From: Tribonema minus
Taxonomy: Eukaryota; Sar; Xanthophyceae; Tribonematales; Tribonemataceae
Direction: 5' to 3'
Assembly: GCA_017506865.1 (NCBI GenBank)
Contig: JAFCMP010000512.1
Coordinates: forward strand, 310,001-374,000
Length of the DNA: 64,000 nucleotides
How positions within the stretch are numbered: the stretch's first letter is position 1; every line of letters begins with the position of its first letter. This document shows, one piece after another, positions 1 through 13,400 of the stretch. The notes under the pieces are model-generated. The model was not told the origin of the DNA and did no database searches. It saw nothing but the letters and a program-made list of their open reading frames with translations. A program made the translations under genes and the position numbers.

Positions 1-3000
1 AACTCACTACATGACTAGTTCTGTTGCAGGATTCATGATCCAGGGAATCACTTCTTTTGCAGTGTTGCTGCAGAGGGATGAAATACAGTCAGCAGTGTAC
101 GCTCAGCAACCGAGAGGACCTCATGGTGCTCACTGTAAACAATGCTGGCACTACGGGACCAGGCAGCCGCCGCTGTGACAATTGGTAGCTCATAGCCCAC
201 CCGCCGCTGTGACATTTTGGAGGATCAACGCCCATTCTGCTCGGAATCAGCGGCTGTAGCCTGTTGAAGTGCACTTGATGCTGCCACCCAGGCAGCATGT
301 AGGAAGTGGCAGTAATACTGGATTAATAAGCTAAGCGCAATCGGCCAGCAATGACAAGTGCGGGGGGCGTAGCATAGACATCTAAGTTCTATGCTTTTAT
401 GTTTGATAGGACGTAGGGCAAGCATTGTAGGCATATCTAATTTGGCCGTGCTCCTTCATGAAAGTGCTTTTGGATACTGTACTGCAGTGCGTATTTGCCG
501 AATGCATCAAAGCTTACGCTAATGGCAGCGGGCAGTTGCGGAAGCTTGTATGGCGATCAATCAGCAATCGCTGCAGAACACGGCGTGTGCGTAACGGAGC
601 CACAAAGTCAAATATACGTCGGCATCGGAGTGGAATTGCCATTGGCTTGCATTAGGTGTGGTCATGCGCCGAGCACTGCTCGCGGCTGCCAATGCAAACA
701 CTGGAACTAGCCCTAATCTTGTCGCACCTTGAATAATCAAGCCGGAGGCTTCAAGTCAGTATATCGGTCATGAACAATTGGTTTTGGTCACCAAATATTT
801 GTTTATCAACATGTACATTCAAGTACTTGAGGAACGCGCAAAGGTTAGACAAGGCTCAAGGCCGCACTGCGTTGCAGTATGGGCAACACGAGTTGATGCG
901 TACTTGATGTATGCCACAAGATATGTGACATGTACCTCTCAATCATGCCACTGCAACAGCGAGACACAAGCATGAGATGCAGACCACAAGCTGCTGCATT
1001 GATGATTGCTCCAAACAGTGTGTCTGCAGTCAACTTTGCCAATGTGCAGTGCGTGTTTCACATGGTTATCAGCACTTTGCATTCTCTGCTCGTCTCTGAC
1101 ATACCTCTAGTGACCTGTGCGTCATTGTGACGTGAGAGCATTGGTCCAGCAGACCAATTATCCCAAACTAGGGGGGCACACATGATTACTTTGCTTGGTT
1201 CCTAACGTCACGTAACGCGTTACGTAACTCTTGGGGAAATGTATTGCAGCCCCTCACAAGAAAACAACCACACACACACCACACAATGGGGCTGCATCAA
1301 CGTCGCTGGCAGAAACCGTGAGGCCCACACCTGGTAAGTGATTGCTGGCGGCTTGCACCCACGTTGGTGTGATGCACTTGGTGTGCAAGTGCAATCGCAC
1401 AGAGGTCAATGGCTTCTCCTGTCTCTAGCTCATAGACTACGCATGTACTTGCGCTCGTCCCTGTGTGATGGCCAGTCCTTGTCGTCAGTCTGAAAAGCAC
1501 ATCAAAGCAATCTCCTGACGAACTGTGAAAGTTATCAGCGGCGTTCCGGTTTGTGATTCTTCTTGACAGTTCAAGCTCGGTTCACCTTTTCTAAACATTG
1601 TCGCTTATGTGGTTTTGATGGTGTGCTGTGTGCTGTGTAAAGCCAACCCACTTACTTACGAAACTTCTTTGGATCAGGCGCCGTGCGCATGATTCCGTTA
1701 AAATGCTATATGCGTGACACAAACGCACAGGCTGCCATGCAAGCGGGGGGCAATTGTGGTGCCAGAAGGGCTACACGTCTTTGCACACAGTACTTGGCAA
1801 GATCCATCATCGCCGCCTTCGAATCCCCCCCCCTAAATCTGTTTTTTGGTTTCTGCAATGCTATTGATATTATGTACAGGGGCGGTCAGCCCTTGCTGGT
1901 CGCCTGCACTCTTGATGGAGCCAGCCGATGCCGCTGGTCAATGCAGGCATAATGCGCTTCCATGCGTGTGTGGCAGCGGTGCATGCAGGGGTGCAAGTGC
2001 GACAGCACATGTGTGGTGGTTGATGAGCAGATGCTGCACATTCTCCTCTGCATGTTTTTGTTAAAGCTACAAGTTCAGCTTCAATTTGAATTTCAACTTG
2101 AATTTGAAGTAACCCTGAGCTGCTAGATGTAGGGGTTGGGGTTACGCGTGGTGATGCGCTGAGCAATGCTGCGCTGCTTGCAACTGTTAATAAAATCACT
2201 GGACACTTGAACCAGCTGGAAGCTCACCTCTAATGGATCTGGTCATTGTACATATGGCAAACGCTGCGCGAATGAGTAGTATTTAGACACATCACGGCCG
2301 CTAGGCCACACGTGCAAGCATTGTCAGCTCAAAGCCTTTTATTCATAGGGGTTTTCTATGCTAGTCAATCAAGTATAACGCGCTGCCATGCATGCATGCG
2401 TGCAAGCATTGTGAGGCTCGTAAATCCATTCTTCCGTGCGTTCAATGTTTCGTTGCCACACAGACCTAATTAGCTGCCACGGCTGTTCATGCAATCATAT
2501 ATACAGGATGCCGCGCGGCATGGATGCTGCGCGCCTCACACAGGTCAAATATCGCTTCCCATATGTTTCTTGCGAGAGTGCCAATAATCCGACCATCTAT
2601 AGTGCTGCAAAAAGCAGGACCAGACATCCCAGAAACCCACTCAGTAATATGGTGTATCCGGGTGCCAAAATGGCGAATTTGCTATGCATCACCGATGCTT
2701 ATGTACAGGCTTGACACGCAGCACCACCTTGTATACATTGAGCCACAACTTCCTTCCACCTCACAACCACAACCACTAAACATTGCAGCATATGGCAACA
2801 TGGACTCCTTTGTGTGATTAACCAGTGACACCGCCAGGTAATACTTCCTCCGTCCCATAAGTATGTTGACCATTCTATTCACCATCATCAACATCGCAGC
2901 ATCAAAGAGGTGTGCAGACCGTCCGCTAATGATCATTATTAGCTATGTCCAGGACTGCACTCTCTCAGATCCTGAGCCTCCAACTCCCCGATTTGGCCGT

Positions 3001-4482
3001 ATGACGGCCAATACCGTAAGTGCAACATAACCGCGCCTGTGCAGAGGTGCACACGAGCGCATGGCAACCACGCAACGGACATTGTCTGCTGCCAACACTT
3101 TTTTGGAACCCCATTTGTTGAAGGATTGTTTCAGATACATCAGGTCAAGTAAGGTTGCCAATTATTGGGTCACAACACCATGTACGGGCTGCATGGCGGT
3201 CCACAACGGCACTGTCGCTTGAGGTTGCTGTAAGCACGCCATGGCCTTCTGAAGGACCATGTGGCTAGCTGATGGGGCAGACGCCCGTGCAGCACACTAA
3301 CTGGTAAACCCATAGCTATAGCAATGTTTGAGCTTTGCAACAAATGCTGGTGACTGAAGGCATCAGCAAGCCACTATAGCACCCGCCGGTTGCAGGGCAT
3401 AGTGACAGGTCATCCGATGCTAGGTACGACTGACCAAGATGCCTTCAAAGTTGCTGTGAGTACACCGGCCCATGTAAGTGCCTGAAACCATGCAATAATA
3501 GCATGATGTCAGACACAAGCGCTCCAAAGCATTCATGAAGCCGTCTAGGCCGCCTTTTGGCTTGTCGGTTTTCACTAGGCCGCGTCGGCAGCTCCCCCAT
3601 GCAACTACCTCGCAGCATGTGTACAACGCACCTACCAGCCATACGGCCTCGCTACACGCTTTCAGCTGTAAGAGAAAGCGTTAGCATTGCTTGATACATG
3701 CTGGGCCATCCGGCCAGCGAGATGTACCCACTCGCCTGTCACCCAGCTCCAATCGTGATCCCCCACCACAAGCTCGGCTTGCTGCCCACCGGCGCCTTCT
3801 CGCCGCACGGTGTGCGTATCAAATCCAAAGCTGAAGTCATCACCAATAGCTGTGCGAGCTCCTTTCAGTTATGGTGGTGTGTGTGGTGTGCGCTGTGCAC
3901 GTACCACGATGGTGTGTTCAAACGCAAAACTGCAACTTCGGCGATTTGAACTTTTTTGCCGCCAAAACCGGAGCTCGAAACTGGTTTCGGCGACTTTGCC
4001 GATTTCTTTCGCGGTACAAACCTGGTGACTGTCAACATGTGAGGGTATCGGCTGAAGCGTGACACTGTCAGCTTTCAGATGGGCGTAGTTTCACGTCATT
4101 TCATGGTGATTAGCAAAAGTTAGCATTGACGTCACTTTCAGGTCAACATATTTATGGGACAGAGGAAGTACAAAAGTGAGGCATGAAAAAGTCAGCAGGA
4201 CGTGCCCATTCTGATCTAGTGTAATACAACATGGCTGTGATGGGGCACAAAATGGGGGTTCGCTCTAAGCACTCGGTTGTGCTGGTGCAGCAATCCAATC
4301 AACAGGTGTCACGACACCCCGCCAGTGACACAAGAATGGCCTGCAACAATGGCCATCGCAACTTTGCCCAGCATACCAGGACACGTCCAATCGGGATTGC
4401 TGCGGCATCGGCATCTACAAGACCACATGCCAATGGTACTACGGACGAAATACGGCAGGCTGGCAACGCACATCTTGTGCTA
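1..4482. other. No recognisable gene
   Basis: About 4.5 kb to the left of the myosin stop codon. Open frames here are short (under about 150 codons), lack recognisable motifs and do not join through convincing splice sites. Visible structures are a perfect 16-bp palindrome at 1210-1225, GCATGC-rich runs near 2390-2410, and an AATTTGAA-type repeated stretch near 2085-2112. A 5' or 3' exon of a gene lying outside the window cannot be excluded. Confidence 0.6.
1210..1225. repeat. Perfect 16-bp palindrome
   Basis: ACGTAACGCGTTACGT reads the same on both strands. Function is unknown. It could be a binding site for a dimeric factor or a chance palindrome. Confidence 0.5.
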
Positions 4483-7400
4483 CTACTTCCACCCAAATAC
4501 ATTGGAGACGGCTGACATCAATGAGTCGTCATCGCGTTGCAATGAAGGCTGTCGACGGTCGAGAAACGAAATGAAACTCTGCTTGGCTCGCGACTCCACC
4601 ATCATCTGCTTGCTGAAGTCTGTGCCAACTTCCACCCTGTCGACATTCCGTTCTGCCAGCCAGTGCCCCTTGTCTGCGAGGAGACCCACAAGGAAGTTCT
4701 GCAGATGCATCCTGCAACAATGAAGTGGAAAGCACAAAACGGTGAGCCCTCTGCCCTTTAAAAGCTTTGAGGAATTCCAGCCTCTAGAGGTACACAGAGG
4801 TAGAACAGTAACCCAAACGGATGCCAGCACTGCACTGCAGGTGTAAGTTGTGCAAAGAGGATTGAGCGAGGATTGCAGTCCGGACCATTGACATGCAATC
4901 AATACCTGCAACAGCTTGAAGAGCCTTTACGACCCATGAGGGTCAAAATTGCTGGTCAAGAGTTGCTTGTATCAACAGAATCAGCATCGTCTGGAGCTTT
5001 TTGAAAACAAACAGCAGCGATGGCATTTCCCATGGCTGCCTTTCAGGGATTGGCGTACAACGTAACACAAGAATGTGACTATCTTCATCCTGTGATTTGC
5101 ACATGAATGTCGGCAGAGCTGACTGGGCACTTACCCAGCCATGCCGAGATCAAATATTAACTACCTATGTGATATACAGTGGATGCATTGACTTTTGATT
5201 TTTTGGTCGATTTAAAAAAAAAAAAGCAGAAATGCGCATGAATTTGGTGGCTTGCGATAGCGGAAATGAAAGCAGACACTAGAAGCTTTCGAATGATGCC
5301 ACCAGCAAAGTGCGCAGCCATCGTGGTCAGAAGTTCACTTAGGAGGACCCTCGCCGAGCGTCGTGCTCAGCAGCACCAACGCGCTGCTAGCTCGCGCCTA
5401 TGATGGGAGCGCACTTTTCTGAGGCCAGTTTCGGCACACTAAGAACTTTCTAGAACTTTTTCATTGGGCGAGTCACCGCAAATTCGTGCGCATTTCGGGT
5501 CAAACTTTCAAAACAAGCCGATGAGTCAAAAACCCTATAGTTAACGCCAAATTTGTAAGGGAACCTCTTGAAGCGCCTCTGTAGCTGCGCACACGCACCC
5601 ACAGGCCGTGGCGCAGGTCTGCATGTCCCCCCATGCTATAGTGCCGCCTGCTTGACAGCTCACCACTGCCGCAAGGCTCACTGGCGCGTGCCCGACCCGC
5701 CGCCACATTTCAATATATTTGTATACATAAAACCCGTTACTTCGGGAGGGGGGCGGCACCCCCCGTTACTTCGGGAGGGGGGTCTGAACAGCGTGGCACT
5801 ACAACACTACGCCACAGCGACGCTGGATGAGGGTCAGCGCCTACAGCAATAAGTTAGAACGTTAAGTGTTTAGGCCATAGCACCTCAGCGTGGCATGCAC
5901 GGTGGTGGCTAGTAAAAACTGCGATCAATCAAATTCAATCCTCGAAGTCACTGCATCCACTGTAGTAATGCAGGAGCCAAATAAGATTTCTAGATGTGTG
6001 GTGCTGATGATCATCTGCTGAACAACGCAAAGTCTTGCCGCATCTGACCAGCGCACAGCTGAATGTCCACTATTATCCTATCATCGTCCGCAGTAACGCT
6101 CACGACAAGTTTGCTTGTGCTATCACAAGGGTGGCTGCTACAAAATCTGCAGTACAAACGGGCACACAATGCCGTCACCATCGTAAATGCTGCTTGACAT
6201 AGGAAAGCACATGTCTTCACAATTGCACAATAATAATTTAATTCTATTTGACACTCAGTGCGACAACACAAGATCACCAGATAGAAGTAATTACTCTCAA
6301 TTACCTCAACAACTGTGGTGGGCTCGGGATCTTGATGAACAAGAAAGAAACTGGCAGCTCAACACTCCATTGAATTGTGTCAAGGCTTCATTGCGGAGCT
6401 CCATTAAATTTGTGACAAAGCTTCATTGCGGAGCTTGCCCACCCTGATACTTGAGAACTCCAAATGTCCATTACATGTAGGTCGCTCACATCAATCAAGA
6501 GAAGTATAGCCAACTCTCTGCGCTACAATGATTTGTATTCCTTTGGTGTGAATCACTACAGAACGTGCGCGCGCACGCAAACCAACTGTTGGTGCACCGG
6601 CATTGGGGTACTAGTCACTTTGAATTCTTGCACCACACAAAAAGAATGATCATTGGATCAGAGATGCAGCAAAGAACAGTAAAGCAACTCACTTGCGCTC
6701 CTGGATGAACTCTTTGTTCAACTTGTCGCCAAAGAGTCTCCGTGCTGGCAGTGGTGGCAGATCGTCAGGGTCCAGGGCCGCAGCCAGCGCCTGTTGCAGC
6801 CTCAGAAAGTCAGCGAACGACCTCTCCACTGACCAGCTGCGCCGTGCTGTCTTGACGCGAATCCGATATGCTACATATGGCGACAGAGTCCGCGCTGCCT
6901 GCGCCATGTAGGCTTTGTCGATGCCCACACTGATCATCGACAGGTCTGCATAGCGGCACAAATGCAGTGCGCATCAGTGCCATCCCTTGTTGACCATTTT
7001 GACGAGACTAAATTGTGATTGATTAGAAAACAAAACAGACCTATGCTCACTGTGTGCAGAAGTTCAGTTTTCTTCTGTCGCCATCAACAATGCTTGAGCG
7101 TCAGCTTGCTAAGCAACGGAGAAGCTGCTGCAGTACTGCTGGGAGACTGTAACATCAAGTCATGCAAGGCAAGTGGTGTCCTAGGACACATGACCAGAAA
7201 TTAACCGACAACTGGGTAAACTCCAAAGAAAGCAATCGTAAGCATTATGTTCAAGGTCAGTTTAGCGTGACATCATTGTTCACCAGATTCCTGCATGTGT
7301 ACTTTCAAGTATGTTTCATATATAGCGTCTTCAAGTACCAAAATACCTGAAATATCGTTTTGGCAGTGCAAGCAATGAACGAGCCGCAGGAACATAAAAA

Positions 7401-10400
7401 AAAAAGGTAGCAGTACTGGGGCTGACGAAGCGGAAAATCTCTTGCACCCATTGAATCATGCAACCCTGACAACACTCCACAAAAGCCTCTTATTTCGAAG
7501 TACGTCAGGCGACAACATTCCACTGACATCAGTTCCTTGTAAGCACAGAGGTCGCTCCACCGGGGCCCATGTGCAAAGTACATCGGTGCTGCTTAATCAT
7601 CCTGTTCAATAGTCGTCAATCAGTTATCGCCATCCTGTGCAATACTTGAGCTATATTGCCTTACCTTGTAATCCTGAGGTCTCTCGCGAGCTGACAGCCA
7701 CTAAACACTGTTTACATTGAATGTCAAAAGTCAGGTGATCAATGATGAAATCGGATTCAACGCAGCCCCCTGAACATTCCGTTTCTAACCTCTATGAAAT
7801 CCAGCATTCTGGCGATATAGACCCATACCGAGCCCAGGCACATGCTACAGCCACTTTAAGTGAGTTGCAGTACTGCTATGCTACTGTGGGCCTCAAGGCC
7901 TAGTGTTCCGCAGCAATTCTGTACCTTCTTCGTCCAGTAAGCCATCTTCAAAGACTGACTCCGGGTAAATGGACCGTGGCGATGCCTCGCTTTGTGCATA
8001 CACGCTGTTCCGCATCATGAAGCTGCTGCCGCCATAATCATGCTCGTCATCCGGCAAGGCCAAGCTGTTGCGTTTCCGTGGCGTGCTCATGCCCATTTCA
8101 AGAGGGTCCGTTCTCTGGAGTAGCATGACAGCAAACACAGGCAATGATTTAGATTCTTTGAACATGCTCTCGATGAGGACAGCCAACACAGGCACAACAG
8201 GCAGTGATGTTGGTTGCAATATGTACGCGCCCAGCCACAATTGAAACACAGCAGAGTGCTGCCACAAGCCTTGAGCTGGCTAGAGTGGCAACCATGCAAG
8301 GGTGCTTGAAACTCAGGTCTTGGGTCACTGCAGCTTCTTGAACAGATGATGCTGAATGCACAACTGCATTCAGGGCTAGGGTAGTAAGACCTGAATGTCA
8401 GGATCAGCGATATCTGTCTAATACCTGCATAAGCTGTGCGGTTCCAAAGCGTCAAAATACAGAATGTGCTTAGATACAGCGAGCGATGTCATCACAAACC
8501 CTCATTGCTATGCGTACACCGCTTTCAAAATACTTTGACGCATAGTACACTTCCGAGTAGCTCTGATGTCAGGCCTTTGATGGTTAAGAGCATGCACTAC
8601 AGTAAAAAAAATTCACGTCCTCTGGTGAGGAAGTAGGCAAAGCAATGCGCCCTGCATTGCCTCCATGTTGGGCCGCGCAGAGCCCACATACACTTGTGGC
8701 ATGCATTGACTGTACTATCATATGCACGCATTGCAGACCTTGTACAGGCCAAGAAAAGCCTAGGTAAGCGGCCGCACGGGGGAAAAGACTAGGGCTACAG
8801 CAAACGACGGTGCACTCTTATAGGTGCACTGAACTTGCAAAGCTCGAATTGTTGTCAGCAAGGTGATCTCAAGTGTGCAACAAGTGTTCCATGCCAAAAA
8901 CGACCGGTGACATTTACCGAATGATCAAAGTCACATCCACCACAAAGATGCCGTAGTGCTCAACGCATGCTTCACACGACAAAGTCATACGCCACCATGA
9001 AAACCCGCACATGATGAGAAAGCTTACCGAGGGCGTGGACGCACTGAGTCGGCTGTTGGTGCGCAGTGCCGCCTCCACACGAGCCACAGATGCTGCCTCT
9101 GCTTGCCGCAATGCCTCCAGTTCCTCTGCACGCTGCTGATTTTGCTCCTCGAGTCGCAACAGTTCCGCCCTGTCTGCCTCCAAGCGGGCTGCCTCCAGCT
9201 GTGCTGCCTCCATGCGAGCCGCAGCCAGTCGTGCGCGTTCTGCCTGTGCAGCCTCCAGCTGCTCCAGATGTAACCGCTCAGCGTCAGCTCGCTCAGCTGC
9301 CAGCCGCTGTTCTTCCGCGCGCTTGGCTTCCAGCCGCTTGGCTTCCAAGCGTTCGGCTTCTAGCTGCTCCGCCTCCAGTCGCGCAGCTTCAGCTGCTACC
9401 CGCTCTGCCTCAAGACGGGCAGCCTCGACTCTTTCTGCCTGCAAACGAGCCGCCTCTGCTTGCTCTGCCTCCAGCCGCTCCGCCTCGAGGCGAGCAGCTT
9501 CGGCTCGTTCCGCCTCCACTCGAGCAGCTTCTGCTTGCTCCGCTGCCAATCGCTCTGCTTCGAAGCGCTCTGCCTCCAAGCGATCCGCCTCCAAGCGTGC
9601 AGCCTCCACGCGTGCCGCCTCTGCATGCTCCGCTGCCAGCCGTTCGGCTTCCGAGCGTGCCGCCTCAGCGCGCTCTGCTTCCAGACGAGCAGCCTCCGCG
9701 CGTTCTGCCTCCTGGCGCTCCGCTTCCAAACGTGCTGCTTCAGCACGTTCAGCCTCCAACCGTGCAGCTTCCGCTGCCACACGCTCCGCCTCCAGCCTGG
9801 CCGCTTCACGTGCTTCCTCGAGGCGAACTGCTTCTGCCTGTGCTGCTGCTAGCTGTTCAGCAGCAAGGCGTGCGGCTTCCTTGCGGGCGGCTTCGATACG
9901 TGCCGTCTCAGCAGCAGCAGCTTCGCGTCGCTCTGCCTCTTCTCTGGCAGCTTGTGCACGCAAAGCTTTCAGCTTGGCGGTCTCAATGCGAGCAGCTTCC
10001 CTCATTGCCTCTGCTTGCTCCTCCAGTGCCTGCAATGAATAACGCCACTGACTCTTGAGTGAAGTAGCCAAAGTTGTCCTTGGCTTGAGGAAAGTGTGCG
10101 TAAAGTAACTAGACTTTTATCAAATCCGCTTGTGTACTACTATAATACATACATAATTGGGTTGCAGGTGCTGGGTTGCATCTGAACTGAAAAGTACCAA
10201 CATGTCAAACAGCACTCAAGGCACCTGATGACGTCTCCATTGCTTGACATGGCGCATAAACGTAACCATCCCCAGCAAGAGTGTGCCAGCTGTGGACCAA
10301 GTGTTTTGAGACGCTGGTGCAAGAACACACAGGTGAAAAACATACTAGACACAACCAAGCAATGTCAATGGAGCAAGTGGTCTGATGTCATTTGAGCATG

Positions 10401-13400
10401 CAGAAGCCTAAAAGTGGAGTTGCCGTCAAGTTTTGACAATGGCCAATTGCATATTGAGGGGAGTGGAGTGGAGCTTGCGGCGTTTCAGTGGGACATCTTT
10501 ACGCAAGTTCAAATCAGCACACAAACCAAAACTCACTCAGTGTCTTCATTAAGTATACGAGCAGGCAGCCCAGTCTCTGGCAGCTCAAGGTGTCATGCCA
10601 GTTCTCTTAGCCGGCCCCAGGCAGCAATGTTGAGAGTGCAAACTGCATCACATGAGACTGAAAGGCTGCCTGCGGGAGGAGTTTTGCATATTGTTGGGAA
10701 TCCACCATCATTGTCGCCACCTACTGCTTGTGCTTCAAATTAGAATCATCACTAGTCTGTAGAGCCTCTTAGCCTTACCATGTCAACGCTGCCACCTAAT
10801 GAAAAGCATGATGCAGATACAGTGGAATTCATTCAATGAAAAGTATGATACAGGTATAGTGGCATTCATTCCTGGCCTGATGTAGGTCGCCAACACCATT
10901 TCTAGCAAAAGTCATTTACAAGCAATGACGTTCATGTGCAGCGACGGCTACGGTATAAGAGCGGGTCCGTCCCGAGCCCCACCGCTCTTATACTGCGACC
11001 GCTCTTATGTCGTCCTTTGGTTTGGGTAGGGTTAGGGCAAGCCCTAGGCTAACCCTAGCCCTACTAATTCGGTTTGAAGTAAGAGTACCAACAGTTGAAG
11101 CTGGCTTCGATTAAGCCGCTCAGCTGCCGAGAGCATGCTATTGTTACAAGGTTGCAAGGTTGTTGCTTCTCAAGATAGTGGCACACATCTCCGCCGTTGT
11201 GCATCAAGCGTAAAGCGGCTGGTGGAAGGTGGGCACAACATAAGAGCGGTCAGCCCGAGCAGTACAAAACCGCTCTTATACTGTGACCGCTCTTGTATCG
11301 AGCGCTCTTATATCGTAGCCATCGCAGTATGCAATCATCAAAGATGCATCATACACAGCCGCTGCTTTGTGCTCTTCAAGAGCATCAGCAGTCCACACGC
11401 CATGCAAGGCTCATGTGTGCTTCCATGGTTGCGATGGTGGTCACACCCGTGCAGAAATACATGTCGGCCACTTGAAGTTGATTCATGCCACAATGCGTGA
11501 TTTGGGGCTGACATGAACTGTTAGTACAACCGTACAGAGTTGTGTCACAGATCGTGATGTAACATCATGTGGGAGCAAACGCCCAAGAGAGACCATGGTG
11601 CCCAGAGCTTCTCACCTTCATGCGCTGTGCATCTTGTGCTGCTATCTTGGCACGAAGCTCCTCAGCAGCAGCTCGCTCCCGCGCCAACTCCTCTGCTGCT
11701 GCCGCACGCAGTTTCTCCGCCTCTGCCGCGGCTGCTGCTCTGATAGCGGCCGCCTCCTTCTCTGCCGCAGCCCTGGCTTTAGCAACTTCACTATCTGCAA
11801 GCTGCCTCTCTCGCTTTGCGTCTGCTTCCGCCATCTGCACTGCCCGTGCAGCCTGCACTTCCTGCGCCGCAGTAGCGTCTGCAAGCTCCCTGGCCCGCCT
11901 TGCTTCCACGTCAGCTGCTTCCGCCGCTTTCGCTGCCTGAGCTTCCGCTGCCGCCTTTCGAGCCTGTGCACGCTGCTTCTCCACCTTGCTGGCTTCATTG
12001 GCAGCTGCGCCTGCCTTGTTCGCTGCTGCGCTAGCCTCGGCGCTGGCCTTGCGAGCAACTGCTGTTGCCTGTGCTGCTGCAGCTGCAGTAGCTGTTGCAG
12101 TCGCCGTGCTCGCTTGCGCCACCGCTGCAGCCTTAGCCAGATCTTTCTTGGCTTTGTCTGCGTCAGCCAAAGCCTTGGCTATTGCGTCCTCTTGCTGCCT
12201 CTTGAGCTCCTCCTCTCGCTCCTGGGATATCAGAAGTCAGTAGGTGTGAACGCTCAAGTGTGCTGACAGTCTCAGTGTTGCCATGATGTGCCTTGAATAC
12301 TGAACACTCATCGGCAGCGCAATGCACCACAAAGTCTGTCTTAGTCTCTATGCAAGCAGATATGGCGACACCATGATGGCATAACACTCAATGAAGTTGC
12401 TGATGCCACTACACACAACAATTTGCTGCCACGTTAGGTACTATTGCGCGCAGACTTCTGCGCTGCAGACCACATCAAACCGTTCACTGAGTTTGCACAC
12501 ACGTACGATCCGTCGCCACAAGAACATGATATGGCTAAAGCAACTCATACCATTTAGTACATTGCCCAGCCACCACTACTCAGAACAAAGTATTGTTGGT
12601 ATTGCAGCAAGATGCTTAAGCGCTGAACAAAATGCCAGAATCCGTGCAGTTGAGCTGACCTTGAAGCGGCGCTCGAAGGCCATGATCTGCGCCTGCAGCG
12701 CTGACACCTTGGCTGCTTCCCGCTTCCGCAGCAGCATCTCCTGCCGCGCAAGTTTCCGCCGCCACACGCATTGCAGCATGATGACGCGCATGCGCTTGGT
12801 GACGTATTTGCGCCGCAGCATGCGGTACCGCACGAACGTTTGCAGGCGAACGGATGCCCGCTTCTCCCACGTATACTCCCGCCGTAGCATGCGCATGCGG
12901 ATCCATGTCTGCAGGCGTATGGAGGCGCGCAGGTTCCGCTCCGACTCGTACCATCGCCGCGCCATTTTCCCACGCAAGCGAGCTTGCAACACCATCACTA
13001 CGTTGCGCGCAATGACATACACGCGCCGCTTGGTGTGCATGCGATACATGGCCTGTATCTTGGTGCAGCTCTCCGCGAGGAACAGCGTGCGCCCTTTCTC
13101 CAGGCGTGTGAACGCAATCTGGCGCAGGAACACTTTCGTGGTGCCCATCTGCACGCCGCTGGCGCTGCAGGCGTCCCTGAAGCTGCTGCCTTTGGCCAGC
13201 ACATGCGCCTCGCTCGCCCGCCGCGCACGCCCCGCCTTGGCTGCGCGCAGCGTCTGCACTGTGACCACACCGCTCAGCAGCGGCACGCAGTCCACAATGA
13301 GCGCCTTGCACACATCCCGCTCCTGCTCCAGCTTGTCGTCGCCATGCTTGCGCTTGGCATCCGCCCAAGCCTTCTCCACCAGCGCGAGCGCCAATATGCT

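Noticed and set aside
4277..4723. 148-codon plus-strand frame
   Set aside because: It is antisense to the last PX-myosin exon at 4483-4711, which is strongly supported by splice phase and the PX signature.
5214..5225. Poly-A run as a retrogene tail
   Set aside because: A short homopolymer inside the last myosin intron with no upstream coding copy or flanking duplication.
9066..10058. Long plus-strand open frames (up to 330 codons) opposite the myosin helix exon
   Set aside because: They are antisense shadows of the repetitive Ala/Glu/Arg coding sequence, giving Pro/Leu- or Ala/Ser-only proteins without motifs.
11026..11065. GGTTAGGG / CCCTAA-like sequence suggesting a telomere repeat
   Set aside because: Only one or two units in an inverted arrangement, inside the MITE-like element; not a telomeric array.
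11569..12266. Plus-strand frames rich in Cys, Leu, Ser or Ala
   Set aside because: Antisense of myosin exon 11616-12221; composition is explained by the GCN/GAG codons of the real strand.
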